Notes: a model not told the origin generated them from the letters alone. Positions 15,536 to 24,581 are shown, numbered from the stretch's first letter. The stretch is DNA of 64,000 nt from Oscillospiraceae bacterium (GCA_902790375.1 CADARY010000008.1:1-64000); one strand, 5' to 3'. Translations and numbers: made by a program.

Positions 15536-17734
15536 ATGGGATGGTTTGACGAACAGATTCGCCAACGCAAGCAAAATGACCAGGAGGTCTTTGAAGAATC
15601 CATTTTCCGCATGGCGTCGGTCGTGCTGGGGAAAAAACGGGCAGGCGACCTGAATGATGAGCGCATCATCACCAAGGAGGCCATCGACGATATCCTGAAA
15701 TACTACCACGCAAAGCCGGTGGAGATCCCCGGTTCGATTCAGGACGCGGACGAGGCGCTGGAATACTGCCTGCGCCCCCACGGCATCATGCGCCGCAGCG
15801 TGAAGCTGGAGGAGGGCTGGTATCGGGACGCCTACGGGCCCATGATCGCCTTCCGCAGGGAGGACAATATCCCGGTGGCCCTGATGCCGAATCCGGTGAT
15901 CGGCTACTGGTTCCACGATCCCCAGAGCGGGGAAAAGAAAAAGCTCAATAAAAGCACTGCGGCCCAGTTCGACCAGGAGGCGATCTGCTTCTACCGGCCG
16001 CTGCCGCTGAAAAAGCTGGGCATCCCCGATCTGCTCAGGTATCTGGACGGCTGCCTCGGCTTCGGCGACTATGTGGCGCTGATTGCGCTGACCCTGCTCG
16101 TGACGCTCTTCGGCATGGTGATCACGCCCATCAACCGCGTGCTCACCGGCTTCGTCCTAGACAGCCGCAACATGACGATCCTGCTCGGCACGGCGGTTTT
16201 CCTGCTCACGACCATCGTTTCCAGTCAGCTCATCACCACGGTGCGCGAGCTCATGATGAACCGCATCGAGATCAAGACCTCCCTGTCAGTGGAGGCGGCG
16301 ATCATGATGCGCATCATGAACCTGCCGGCAAGCTTCTTCCGGCAGTACTCCTCCGGCGAGCTCTCCAGCCGCTCGGGCGCGGTCAGCCAGCTCTGCTCCC
16401 TGCTGATGGGGAGCGTCTTCTCCGGCACGCTCACCTCGCTTGCAAGCCTTCTTTATGTCACGCAGATCTTCCGCTATGCCCCGGCCCTCGTGACCCCGGC
16501 GATCGCCATCATCTTGATCAGCCTCGCGGTGAGCCTCATTTCCTCGTTCATGCAGATGCGCGTGAGCAAGCGCATGATGGAGCTCGGCGCGAAGGAAAAC
16601 GGCATCAGCTACGCCCTCATTACCGGCGTGCAGAAGGTCAAGCTTGCCGGCGCGGAAAAGCGCGCCTTTGCCCGCTGGGCCAATACCTACTCCCAGATGG
16701 CGGAGTACAGCTACAACCCGCCTCTGTTCCTGAAGGTCAACGGCGCCATCAACACCGCCATCGGCCTTGTCGGGACCATACTCATTTACTACCTGGCCGT
16801 AAAGACGCATGTCAGCGGCTCGGAATTTATCGCCTTCAACTCGGCCTACGGCATGGTCTCCGCCGCCTTTACCTCGCTCACGAGCGTGGCCCTCTCGGTG
16901 GCGCAGATCAAGCCCATCCTCGAAATGGCAGAGCCCATCCTCAAGACCGAGCCGGAATCCACCGAGAACAAGGCCATGGTCACCACCCTCAACGGCGGCA
17001 TCGAGCTTTCCAATGTCTACTTCCGCTACACCGACAGCATGCCCTACGTGGTGGACGGCATGAGCTTCAAGGTCCGACCGGGCGAGTATGTGGCCATCGT
17101 CGGCAAGACCGGCTGCGGGAAATCCACGCTGGTGCGTCTGCTGCTGGGCTTTGAGACGCCGGAGCGGGGAGCCGTTTACTATGACGGCAAGGATCTCAGC
17201 AAGCTGGATCTGCGCTCTCTCAGGCGCAGGATCGGCGTTGTGACGCAGGACGGCAGCCTCTTCCAGGGCGATATCTACTCCAACATCGTCATTTCCGCGC
17301 CGCAGCTCACCCTTGACGACGCCTGGGAGGCGGCGGAGATGGCGGGCATTGCCGACGATATCCGCGCCATGCCGATGGGCATGCAGACCATCATCTCCGA
17401 GGGCGCGGGCGGTATCTCCGGCGGTCAGAAGCAGCGTATCATGATCGCAAGGGCCGTCGCGCCGAAGCCAAAGATCCTGATCTTTGACGAGGCCACCTCC
17501 GCCCTGGATAACCGCACGCAGAAGCAGGTGTCGGAAGCCCTGGATAAGCTCAAGTGCACCCGCATCGTGATTGCGCATCGCCTGTCCACCATCAAAAACT
17601 GCGACCGTATCCTGGTCCTGGACCAGGGCCACATTCTGGAGGACGGCACCTACGATGAACTGATTGCGCAAAACGGCTTCTTTGCCGAGCTCGTGGCGCG
17701 CCAGCGTCTGGACACCACGACCACGGCGCAGTGA
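15536..17734 (+). CDS. NHLM-type ABC exporter 2 (permease/ATPase without peptidase)
   Basis: A 732-residue protein. The N-terminal ~180 residues are a soluble domain of the kind seen in NHLM exporter subunit 2 (TIGR03797), where the C39 peptidase is absent. A six-helix ABC membrane domain (about 180-460) follows, then an ATPase with GKTGCGKST, ISGGQKQR and ILIFDEAT, and AHRLST. It is expected to form a heterodimeric exporter with the previous gene product. The ATG at 15536 follows GAGGAGGTG by 6 bases and is 14 bp after the preceding stop. Confidence 0.9.
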   Translation: MGWFDEQIRQRKQNDQEVFEESIFRMASVVLGKKRAGDLNDERIITKEAIDDILKYYHAKPVEIPGSIQDADEALEYCLRPHGIMRRSVKLEEGWYRDAYGPMIAFRREDNIPVALMPNPVIGYWFHDPQSGEKKKLNKSTAAQFDQEAICFYRPLPLKKLGIPDLLRYLDGCLGFGDYVALIALTLLVTLFGMVITPINRVLTGFVLDSRNMTILLGTAVFLLTTIVSSQLITTVRELMMNRIEIKTSLSVEAAIMMRIMNLPASFFRQYSSGELSSRSGAVSQLCSLLMGSVFSGTLTSLASLLYVTQIFRYAPALVTPAIAIILISLAVSLISSFMQMRVSKRMMELGAKENGISYALITGVQKVKLAGAEKRAFARWANTYSQMAEYSYNPPLFLKVNGAINTAIGLVGTILIYYLAVKTHVSGSEFIAFNSAYGMVSAAFTSLTSVALSVAQIKPILEMAEPILKTEPESTENKAMVTTLNGGIELSNVYFRYTDSMPYVVDGMSFKVRPGEYVAIVGKTGCGKSTLVRLLLGFETPERGAVYYDGKDLSKLDLRSLRRRIGVVTQDGSLFQGDIYSNIVISAPQLTLDDAWEAAEMAGIADDIRAMPMGMQTIISEGAGGISGGQKQRIMIARAVAPKPKILIFDEATSALDNRTQKQVSEALDKLKCTRIVIAHRLSTIKNCDRILVLDQGHILEDGTYDELIAQNGFFAELVARQRLDTTTTAQ

Positions 17735-17758
17735 ACCCTTCTCAAGGAGGAAAGCAGG

Positions 17759-18007
17759 ATGGAAATCAAGAAATACGAAGCAAACGGAAAGGACGCGATC
17801 CGCATGGACGACGAAGCGCTGGACCGGGTCAGCGGCGGGACGAGCCTGTATGAAGAGGCAGAGGGCGTAAACCGGGATTCTTGGTTGGCAAATCTGGTGT
17901 CGAAGCTGGTCAGCACTGACAGCGGCGAGACGCAGAACACCGCCCAAAGCAATGCCGCGCCGCTCACGAGCGTCTTTGTCGGCGACTACAGCAGCCGGAA
18001 AACCTGA
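17759..18007 (+). CDS. Small peptide with double-glycine leader, putative exported substrate
   Basis: An 82-residue peptide. Residues 1-27 form a leader ending LDRVSGG, the typical LxxVSGG signal cut by C39 peptidases. The predicted mature part (28-82) is hydrophilic, has no Cys, and contains SWLANLVSKLVS, which could be a short amphipathic helix. It follows the second exporter by 24 bp with a good AAGGAGG box and is the last gene of the operon. It is a strong candidate substrate of the C39 exporter. No known bacteriocin or RiPP family is recognised, and no modifying enzyme is adjacent, so it may be unmodified or a signalling peptide. Confidence 0.75.
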   Translation: MEIKKYEANGKDAIRMDDEALDRVSGGTSLYEEAEGVNRDSWLANLVSKLVSTDSGETQNTAQSNAAPLTSVFVGDYSSRKT

Positions 18008-18012
18008 AAAAA

Positions 18013-18044
18013 GCCGGGTCAGCGCAGCGCTGCGCCGACCCGGC
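18013..18044. terminator. Hairpin after the peptide-export operon
   Basis: GCCGGGTC (18013-18020) pairs with GACCCGGC (18037-18044) with an inner GCGCAGCGCTGCGC palindrome. The only A/T run is on the left (six A), which would serve the minus strand; on the plus strand it is a T-poor hairpin that may still end the operon. Confidence 0.55.
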
Positions 18045-18075
18045 GTCCCACTCCGTCCACGGAGACGAATATGCT

Positions 18076-19302
18076 TTGAACATGCTGAAATTTGACACGC
18101 TTCGAAAAAAACCGAAGGTCTATAATATCGCCGTGCTGACGGGAGCGCTGGCGGTGTTTCTCGCCATGCTCCTGCGCATGGACGAGACGCGCCGCCTGCA
18201 ATGGGGGAACCTTGCCCTGACGCTGTATTTTGCGCTGGTGATCGCCTGCCTGCTGCGGGCCTTTTTCCGCCAGCTGCGCTACAACCCCTACTCCTACAAC
18301 ACGATCCTGTACCCCGGCTTCGCGCTCTTTGCGCTCTTCCTTTTCCTCACCCATGCCTCGGTCACGGTGCGCTGCTTCCAGAACCCGGAGGAGTACCGCT
18401 CGGTGCAGATGCTCTTTACCCTGGTGCACTCGGCGAAAAACTACATCCTTCTGACGATGCCGCTGCTGCTGGCCTTTTCGCTCGCGCTGCTGATCTCCAA
18501 TATCTCCCTGATCCGGCACGAGGGGACGCGCTTTGTGAACATCCTCGGCATGGTGCTCGCCTTTATGCTCATGGCGGGCGCGGGCCTGATCGCCGTGCTG
18601 GACGTGCACAGCGCGCTCACCGGACAGGGAAACCTTGCCGAAAACCTGATCGTGAACATTCTCGCCGCCTTTTACCTGTATTTTGAATGTATGATCATCG
18701 GCTCGATCATTGCGGATCTGCTCGCAGCGAGCTATGTGCCGGACCCGGACAAGGACTGGCTGATCGTACTGGGCTGCGGGATCAGACGGGACGGGACACC
18801 CACGCCCCTGCTGAAGGGACGTCTGGATCTCGCGCTGGATTTTTATCGGCGGCAGCTGAAAGAAACCGGCAGGCGCGCGCGCTTCATCGTCTCCGGCGGC
18901 CAGGGACCGGATGAGATCCGCTCGGAGGCGGCCTGCATGCGCGACTATCTCCTGGAGCAGGGCATCCCGGAGGAAGACGTCATCCTGGAGGATCGCTCCA
19001 CCGATACGGCGGAGAACATGCGCTTTTCCAAGCAGAAGATCGACGAAGCCGGCGGGGAAGGGAAGATCGCCTTCTTCACCACGAACTACCATGTCTTTCG
19101 CGCAGGCCTCAAGGCACGCCGTGTGAAAATGCGCGCCCTCGGCATGGGCGCGCCGACGAAGTGGTATTTCTGGCCAAACGCCGCGGTGCGTGAATTTGTC
19201 GGCCTTCTGACGGAGCACCGTCTGAAGCAGGGGCTGCTGCTGTTCGGCCTTGCGGCAGTCTATGCGGGTTTGACCATCCTTGCCTACGGACAAATAAAAT
19301 AG
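18076..19302 (+). CDS. YdcF/SanA-like DUF218 membrane protein
   Basis: About 408 residues: six or so N-terminal membrane segments (1-225), then a DUF218 domain (YdcF/ElyC/SanA) with LIVLGCGIRRDG, FIVSGGQGPDE, LEDRSTDTAENM and the conserved FFTTNYHVFRAG. Family members are implicated in envelope or lipid-carrier homeostasis; the biochemical activity is not established. A final hydrophobic segment lies near the C-terminus. The start may be TTG 18076 (GGAG 11 bases upstream) or ATG 18082 two codons later. The next small gene follows by 10 bp. Confidence 0.8.
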   Translation: MNMLKFDTLRKKPKVYNIAVLTGALAVFLAMLLRMDETRRLQWGNLALTLYFALVIACLLRAFFRQLRYNPYSYNTILYPGFALFALFLFLTHASVTVRCFQNPEEYRSVQMLFTLVHSAKNYILLTMPLLLAFSLALLISNISLIRHEGTRFVNILGMVLAFMLMAGAGLIAVLDVHSALTGQGNLAENLIVNILAAFYLYFECMIIGSIIADLLAASYVPDPDKDWLIVLGCGIRRDGTPTPLLKGRLDLALDFYRRQLKETGRRARFIVSGGQGPDEIRSEAACMRDYLLEQGIPEEDVILEDRSTDTAENMRFSKQKIDEAGGEGKIAFFTTNYHVFRAGLKARRVKMRALGMGAPTKWYFWPNAAVREFVGLLTEHRLKQGLLLFGLAAVYAGLTILAYGQIK

Positions 19303-19312
19303 GAGGAAGAAA

Positions 19313-19645
19313 ATGAGTATGCTGAAAACGAAAAACCCCATCGCGCTCAGAGCCTGGGAGGCGCTGGCAGATCAGGTCCCCGGCGGGGAGAAAACCCTGG
19401 TCGTGATCAGAACGCTGCTGAAGCCCGAAAACCTCAAGCGCATCGTCGTCGTGATGATCGGCGGTTCGATCCTGCTGGCCTGGCTGCGCAATCTCAGCGA
19501 GAAGCACGCCTTCCGCGCCGAGATCCGCAAGGAGCTGGAAAAGCAGCTCGAACCGATCCATGAGAAGCTTGAGGCCCTGGAGGAGCAGAACGAAGAGCTC
19601 CTGCGCCAGAACGAAAGACTGCAGGAGAGCCTGGAAGAGGCGTAA
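19313..19645 (+). CDS. Small membrane protein with C-terminal coiled coil, unknown
   Basis: A 110-residue protein with a short N-terminal part, one membrane segment (about residues 43-60, IVVVMIGGSILLAWL) and a highly charged C-terminal half with a clear heptad pattern (coiled coil, about 65-108). It lies 10 bp after the YdcF-like gene with an AGGAGGAAG ribosome site and is probably co-transcribed. No family is recognised. Confidence 0.7.
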   Translation: MSMLKTKNPIALRAWEALADQVPGGEKTLVVIRTLLKPENLKRIVVVMIGGSILLAWLRNLSEKHAFRAEIRKELEKQLEPIHEKLEALEEQNEELLRQNERLQESLEEA

Positions 19646-19733
19646 TAATACTCGTAATAATACTGAAACCCCATATGACGAGCAGAGGTTCTGTATGAGA
19701 CGTGTTAAAACGCTGCGGCCTTCCTGATTAAAA

Positions 19734-19779
19734 AATTCCCGGATAAACGTGTGCTGTTTCACATGTTTATCCGGGAATT
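19734..19779 (-). terminator. Terminator of the Cps/LCP operon (long hairpin)
   Basis: A 15-bp perfect inverted repeat (19734-19748 with 19765-19779), extendable inward by GTGTG/CACAT. The A-run on its left gives a T-run on the minus strand, so it should end the leftward exopolysaccharide operon; it may also stop the rightward transcript. Confidence 0.75.
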
Positions 19780-19819
19780 GTGCTTAAATTGCAGGTTATG
19801 CTGACGGGCCGATCAGGGG

Positions 19820-19842
19820 AAGGCGGATTGTGCGGTGTTGCC
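19820..19842 (-). repeat. Isolated end of the dispersed repeat, partial copy
   Basis: These 23 bases are the reverse complement of the left end (GGCAACACCGCACAAT plus the following 7 bases) of the copies at 6441 and 40760. Similarity stops after 23 bases. As in copy 1, the outer end touches a stop codon, here the TAA of the LCP gene (19843-19845). Confidence 0.65.
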
Positions 19843-20841
19843 TTAATGCTTTCCCTCAAAAAGGGACTCCTGCAGATGCTTTTTATTGATCTCCATATCG
19901 GGAACTACATAGTAGCCGGAGCCGGTGTTGCCGCTCTCATAAGAGCCGTCGATCGGGATGCGGTCCGAAATCTGCTTGTAGCCGCGGATCTCAGAGGCGT
20001 CCATGCCGATCTGCATGAAGAGGGAATCGGGGACGTCGGTCTCCAGCTTATCATAGAAAACACTTGCAAATTTCAGCAGATCCGAGGTGCCGAGGCGGAA
20101 AGCCTTCGACAGGACGGCGGCAATCACCTCGCGTCCGCGCTCCGTTCTGCCGGCGTCATACTGTCCCTCGGCCGGACGGATACGCGTATAGGCCGCGGCC
20201 TGCACACCGTTGAGCTTGACCTTGCCGGCCTGATCGACGGTCAGCACGTTGTCCTTGTAATCCTGGCCCATCGTGTAGGAGATATCCTTGATCTTTCCGT
20301 CCATGAAATAGATCTCGTTCTCGGTCAGATCCATTTCGATCCCGCCCACGGCGTCCACGATCTCGGCCACATCGGCATAGCCGAAAATGGCATAGTAGTC
20401 GATGGGAACCTCAAAGTTCTGCTCCATGATCTCCCGCATGTGCTGGATACCGCCGGTGTGATAGATATAGGTGAGCTTGTCATAGCCGTTCTCGATCCTC
20501 ACACGGGTATCGCGCATGAAGGAGGTGAAGATCAGTTCCTTCGTGTCGGGGTTGATCGTGGCGAACATAATGCCGTCGGCATTGCCGCGCTCGGTCTCGG
20601 AGGAGCCGACATGGTTGTCAATCCCGATCAGCAGGATGTTGACAGGCTTTTCGAGGGTGTATGTCGCCTGCGGCGTCCGCTCGGGCGTTGGCTCGGCGTG
20701 TACGCTTTGACCCGCGTTTTCGATTTCTGGCGCTTCATAGGTGAAGGCCTTTTTCATGCCGAGAAAGATCACAACAGCTGCCGCAAGCAGCACGATTGCA
20801 AGCAGCACGATCAAAAGGATCCGTTTGTGTCGTCTCTTCAT
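19843..20841 (-). CDS. LytR-CpsA-Psr (LCP) family cell-wall glycopolymer ligase
   Basis: A 332-residue protein with a basic start and one membrane segment (about 8-28), then the LCP domain with ILLIGIDN, the catalytic-type Arg in SFMRDTRV and the DAGRTERGREV motif. LCP enzymes transfer lipid-linked polymers (teichoic acids, capsule) to peptidoglycan outside the membrane. It is the last gene of the minus-strand exopolysaccharide control operon and overlaps cpsB by 4 bases. Confidence 0.9.
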   Translation of the reverse strand: MKRRHKRILLIVLLAIVLLAAAVVIFLGMKKAFTYEAPEIENAGQSVHAEPTPERTPQATYTLEKPVNILLIGIDNHVGSSETERGNADGIMFATINPDTKELIFTSFMRDTRVRIENGYDKLTYIYHTGGIQHMREIMEQNFEVPIDYYAIFGYADVAEIVDAVGGIEMDLTENEIYFMDGKIKDISYTMGQDYKDNVLTVDQAGKVKLNGVQAAAYTRIRPAEGQYDAGRTERGREVIAAVLSKAFRLGTSDLLKFASVFYDKLETDVPDSLFMQIGMDASEIRGYKQISDRIPIDGSYESGNTGSGYYVVPDMEINKKHLQESLFEGKH

Positions 20842-21551
20842 AATTGCTGTTGTCTCTCCAATAAAGAAAAGATACGCTCATTGATCGTCCCCAGATACTC
20901 CGACGCCCCGTCGAGACGGATGATCTCTTCGGCCGCGCCCATATTGGGCGCACGCTCGTCCATGTTGTGGCAGTCGGAGCCGATGAAATGGATGCGGTTC
21001 TGCCGCAGAAGATCGAGTGCCCGCTCACTGTCGTGGATGAAGAAGCTTGCATTGACCTGGGTCAGGACTCGGCGGTCACGCAGCCGGTCAAAAAGACTCG
21101 CGTCACGCAGCATGCGCATATAGCGATCCACATGGGCGATCACGGGGATGCAGCGCAGGTTTTCGCCGGTCTGCTCAATTTCGTCAAGCATGGTGTCGCG
21201 CCAGGGGATCATGGGCGGCTCAATCAGCAGGAAAGGGGTAGAGCCCATGGAGAGAGCCCGAAGCTCTTCGGCGACACTCATACCGGGGAAGTAGAGGATC
21301 TCCGCCCCAAGCAGCACATCCGGGATCTCAAGCTCCTGCCGCACCTCAATGGCCTCGCGCAGCTGCGCGCAGGCCTCGCTGCGTCTTGCAAGAAAGCTCT
21401 CGGGATCGTCTTCATCCGCGTAGAAATGCGGGGTGGCGAACATGAGACGCACGCCCTGACGCCAGCTCTCATGGAGCATGGCGAGACTGGTTTCAACACT
21501 GTCGGAGCCGTCATCCACATCGGGCAGAAAATGAGAATGAAAATCAATCAT
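20838..21551 (-). CDS. CpsB/CapC-type tyrosine-protein phosphatase (PHP fold)
   Basis: A 237-residue PHP-family phosphatase with metal-binding motifs MIDFHSHFLPDVDDG, ATPHFY, IAHVDRY and GSDCHN. In capsule systems CpsB removes phosphates from the tyrosine-rich tail of the CpsD kinase. The gene overlaps both neighbours by 4 bases (ATGA), indicating tight coupling with cpsD and the LCP gene. Start ATG 21551 places the first metal ligands at residue 5, as is usual. Confidence 0.9.
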   Translation of the reverse strand: MIDFHSHFLPDVDDGSDSVETSLAMLHESWRQGVRLMFATPHFYADEDDPESFLARRSEACAQLREAIEVRQELEIPDVLLGAEILYFPGMSVAEELRALSMGSTPFLLIEPPMIPWRDTMLDEIEQTGENLRCIPVIAHVDRYMRMLRDASLFDRLRDRRVLTQVNASFFIHDSERALDLLRQNRIHFIGSDCHNMDERAPNMGAAEEIIRLDGASEYLGTINERIFSLLERQQQL

Positions 21552-22309
21552 TTATAATAGGAACCGTAATAGCTGCCGTAGCTGCTGTAACCGTACTTGC
21601 TGCCGTAGCCGTATTTCTTGCCGGCGCCTTCCAGCGCACCGTTGATGACAAAGCCGAGGATCGGGACGTTTGCCTCCTGAATCTGCGCGACGCAGTCCCT
21701 GAAAATGCCGACGGGGCAGTTATTCTCGCGCAGCACAACGATCATGCCGTCCGTCTGCTTGGAGATGGAAATGGCGTCGATGACAGCGCCGACGGGGGGC
21801 AGGTCCAGAATGATGTAATCATAGGCGGAGCGGAGCGTTTTCAGCAGGGTCTCCATCCGCTTGGAGGTCAGCAGCTCAGAGGGGTTCGGGGGGATATTGC
21901 CGCCGGGGATAATGTCAAAGCACGTCTCGTTCTTGCTGCTCTGATATTTGCGCACGGAGGAAGCGATGGCGTTGGAGCTGCCGAGCAGGTCCGCAAGGCC
22001 CGGCTCCTTCTCCACTCTCGCCTTGATGTGGATGGAGGGCCTGCGCATATCGGAGTCGATCAGAAGAACATTCTTGCCGAGCTCGGCCAGAGAATAGGAA
22101 AGGTTCAGGGAGATGGTGCTCTTGCCCTCGGAGGGCTGGGCGCTGGTCACGCCGATGATGCGGCATTCGGGATCTCCCTCGGGAAACTTCAGCATGACGT
22201 TTGTGCGAAGACGCTTGAAGGCTTCCTTTGCCGCAAAGCTCAGATGCTCGCACACCCTGTCGTTTGCGCCGGCAATCGGCGCGGCTTTGCTCTTTCTCTT
22301 ATCTTCCAT
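21548..22309 (-). CDS. CpsD/CapB-type bacterial tyrosine kinase
   Basis: A 253-residue BY-kinase with Walker A SAQPSEGKST, Walker A' LLIDSDMRRPS and Walker B YIILDLPPVG. The C-terminus is a tyrosine/glycine/serine cluster with nine Tyr in the last 22 residues, the autophosphorylation site. It works with the membrane adaptor CpsC (next gene upstream) to control polymer length and export. Stop and start overlap cpsB by 4 bases. Confidence 0.9.
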   Translation of the reverse strand: MEDKRKSKAAPIAGANDRVCEHLSFAAKEAFKRLRTNVMLKFPEGDPECRIIGVTSAQPSEGKSTISLNLSYSLAELGKNVLLIDSDMRRPSIHIKARVEKEPGLADLLGSSNAIASSVRKYQSSKNETCFDIIPGGNIPPNPSELLTSKRMETLLKTLRSAYDYIILDLPPVGAVIDAISISKQTDGMIVVLRENNCPVGIFRDCVAQIQEANVPILGFVINGALEGAGKKYGYGSKYGYSSYGSYYGSYYK

Positions 22310-22311
22310 CG

Positions 22312-23088
22312 TTACTCAGCTCCCTTCTGCTTTTTCTTGTCCTCGCCGTAGTACGAAGAGTAGTAATAGCCCTTCTTCTCCGACAGGCGCATATCCGGGA
22401 TCAGCGCAAGAACCGTGATATCGGGATACATGCTGCGCAGCTCGTCGGCAGAGTGGATGACAACATCGTTGCGCTGGTCAATCAGGAACTTGATGATGAC
22501 GAACACAACGGCCAGGAAGCCGCCCACGAGGAAACCGACAACGGTATTCTTGGTATAGCTGGGGGCTGAGCGCTGGGCCGGAACAATGGCAAAGTCAACG
22601 ATACGCACATTGCTGCCGTCGATGATCTCAGAAATACGCTCCGGCAGAATCTTCGCGATCGTGTTGGCGATCAGCTCGGCCTCGGTGGGGCTTGTGCTGG
22701 TGACTTTGATGTTGAATGCGGCGGTGTTGGGAACGACATTGGTCGAGATCATGCCGCTCAGAGCCTTAGCGGTGTAGGGAACGCCGGAGGTGGCGATGAT
22801 GTCTTCCAGCGTGGTGCGGGATTTCAGAATAAAGACGTAGGAGTTGACCAGATAGTTGGACGCGCTCACTTCCGAGGCGGAAATGGAGAAGCGCTCCAGC
22901 CCGAAGGAGAAGGAGCTGTTGTTGACATACATGGAGACCGTCGCGTCATAGGTCGGCGTGATGAGCAGCAGCGTGCCCGCAAAGAACAGGCTCGCCATGA
23001 TGATCGCAATCAGGATGATGACCAGGGACTTTCTCCAAACAGCCTGTATAAGGCTCAGCAAATCAATGTCTAATTCTTTGTTGTTCAT
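22312..23088 (-). CDS. CpsC/Wzz-type chain-length determinant and kinase adaptor
   Basis: A 258-residue protein with two membrane segments (about 20-42 and 180-203) flanking an outer domain, the Wzz layout. The short cytoplasmic C-terminus is typical of CpsC adaptors that activate the separate CpsD kinase and itself carries several Tyr (KKGYYYSSYYGED). It lies directly upstream of cpsD, 2 bp away. Confidence 0.88.
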   Translation of the reverse strand: MNNKELDIDLLSLIQAVWRKSLVIILIAIIMASLFFAGTLLLITPTYDATVSMYVNNSSFSFGLERFSISASEVSASNYLVNSYVFILKSRTTLEDIIATSGVPYTAKALSGMISTNVVPNTAAFNIKVTSTSPTEAELIANTIAKILPERISEIIDGSNVRIVDFAIVPAQRSAPSYTKNTVVGFLVGGFLAVVFVIIKFLIDQRNDVVIHSADELRSMYPDITVLALIPDMRLSEKKGYYYSSYYGEDKKKQKGAE

Positions 23089-23146
23089 GTGTCCTCCCGC
23101 TCATGCTGCGCCTCGGCAGCAAATACATGTTTATTCACAGATGACC

Positions 23147-24436
23147 TCATTTGAGCGTATTCTTGATGATCGTCTCAAAGTAGGAGGGATCATCCTTCAG
23201 GATCTGCTTGGTTCTCTCGTTGAGACGAAGCTCGTCCTTGATCTCGTCAAAGTAGCCGAGGCTTTCCATGCGGCTGAAGATGAGCTTACCCACCAGCTTG
23301 TGCGCGGTGCTGTTGAGCTCCGTGCTGTGCGCGGTGACAAGGAAGCTGGGCGGTACGGCGTTGGCGGAAATGGAGTAGTCGTCCTCCGAGGTCGGCTTGA
23401 TGTCGGCATCGGTATAGCCGTCGCCGAGAAGGTATTTGCGGATGTTGATATAGCGGGTTCCAAAGGCCTGGAGCATGGCAGTGTCGATGGCGTCAAGCTG
23501 ATAGGTGGAGGCTGTCCAGCCGTCTACGGAGTAGGGGCCGAGGACGATAAAGCGCTCGGTATTCTGCGTCTGGCGCGCCAGGAGGGTCTTGACCTGCTGG
23601 ACAAGGTCATCGGCATTGTCGTAATTGCCGTAGGTGCCGATAAAGACGACATGGATGTAGTCCTTGTAAAGATCGGAGGCGGCGGTATGGATCACGGTCT
23701 CTGCGGGAACCGTGGTCTCTGCGCCGGGGGCGACGCGGGTGAAGAAGTAGTTATAGGTGCTGTTGTAGTTATAGGCCTCGGAGTCGATGGACAGGACGCC
23801 CTCAATGCCGTTGATGGAGACGTTGTTGATACCGGCGCTGCCGCCGATGAGAGGCGTGACGGGCTTGCCCGACATGGACCTGAGCTGGATGGGCACGGGC
23901 TCAACCCCGGCGGGCACAACGAAATCCTCCGACACGATGTAGGGAACTGCGCCGCAGCGGCCGAGGATGGTATAGGACGACTCCTTGCCGGCCCCCATGT
24001 TCACGACCGGAATGCTGACGGTGTACTCGTCCCACTTGAGACGGGAGAACTCATCGGCGTTTTCAATCGTGCTGCGAAAATCGTAGATGTCACAGAGGTA
24101 TGTGTTGATGTAGGTCTGGAGCACATAGGGATAGTTGAGGTAGGCAAAGCTCCCGGCGGTGATGTCGTCGCCCCAGCACACGATGCCGGGGACATTGGCC
24201 GCGATCGTCGCCAGATCCTTATCGTACTCCTCCTGAATGGCTGCGAGGGATTCGGTACGGGCAGCGCTTTGCTCAAGCTGCTGCTGGACGTGGATGGCAG
24301 AGAGCTGCTCATCCTCTTCGACATTCTGCTTGCGGACACGCAGCATGGCCGTCAGAAGGCCGCCGGCGATCGCGATAATGAGAAATACCAAAAGAATGTT
24401 TACAATGATAGACTTTTTCCGGTTGTTTTCCCACAT
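23147..24436 (-). CDS. Membrane-anchored SGNH/GDSL-like protein of an exopolysaccharide operon
   Basis: A 429-residue protein with one membrane segment (about 10-32) and an outer domain resembling SGNH hydrolases. The block I position reads WGDDITAG (residues 88-95), so the usual nucleophilic Ser is Asp; GTYGNYDN resembles block III and the late AHSTELNSTAHKLVG resembles block V. With Ser replaced, it may be inactive or use another mechanism. Start ATG 24436 has GGAGAG upstream; an ORF extension to 24601 lacks a ribosome site and runs into the promoter. First gene of the cps operon; a polysaccharide O-acyl-modifying role is an inference. Confidence 0.75.
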   Translation of the reverse strand: MWENNRKKSIIVNILLVFLIIAIAGGLLTAMLRVRKQNVEEDEQLSAIHVQQQLEQSAARTESLAAIQEEYDKDLATIAANVPGIVCWGDDITAGSFAYLNYPYVLQTYINTYLCDIYDFRSTIENADEFSRLKWDEYTVSIPVVNMGAGKESSYTILGRCGAVPYIVSEDFVVPAGVEPVPIQLRSMSGKPVTPLIGGSAGINNVSINGIEGVLSIDSEAYNYNSTYNYFFTRVAPGAETTVPAETVIHTAASDLYKDYIHVVFIGTYGNYDNADDLVQQVKTLLARQTQNTERFIVLGPYSVDGWTASTYQLDAIDTAMLQAFGTRYINIRKYLLGDGYTDADIKPTSEDDYSISANAVPPSFLVTAHSTELNSTAHKLVGKLIFSRMESLGYFDEIKDELRLNERTKQILKDDPSYFETIIKNTLK

Positions 24437-24581
24437 AGCAAGTATCTCTCCACGTTCTGAAAATAAAATAAAGTATATAATGAAAGAACAGAAAGAATGA
24501 GGCAAAGCACTCCATTTCAGGAAAAAACGGGGCCATTCCACAAAAAAAGTGCCGATAAGACACAAAACGCCTATTCTTGTC

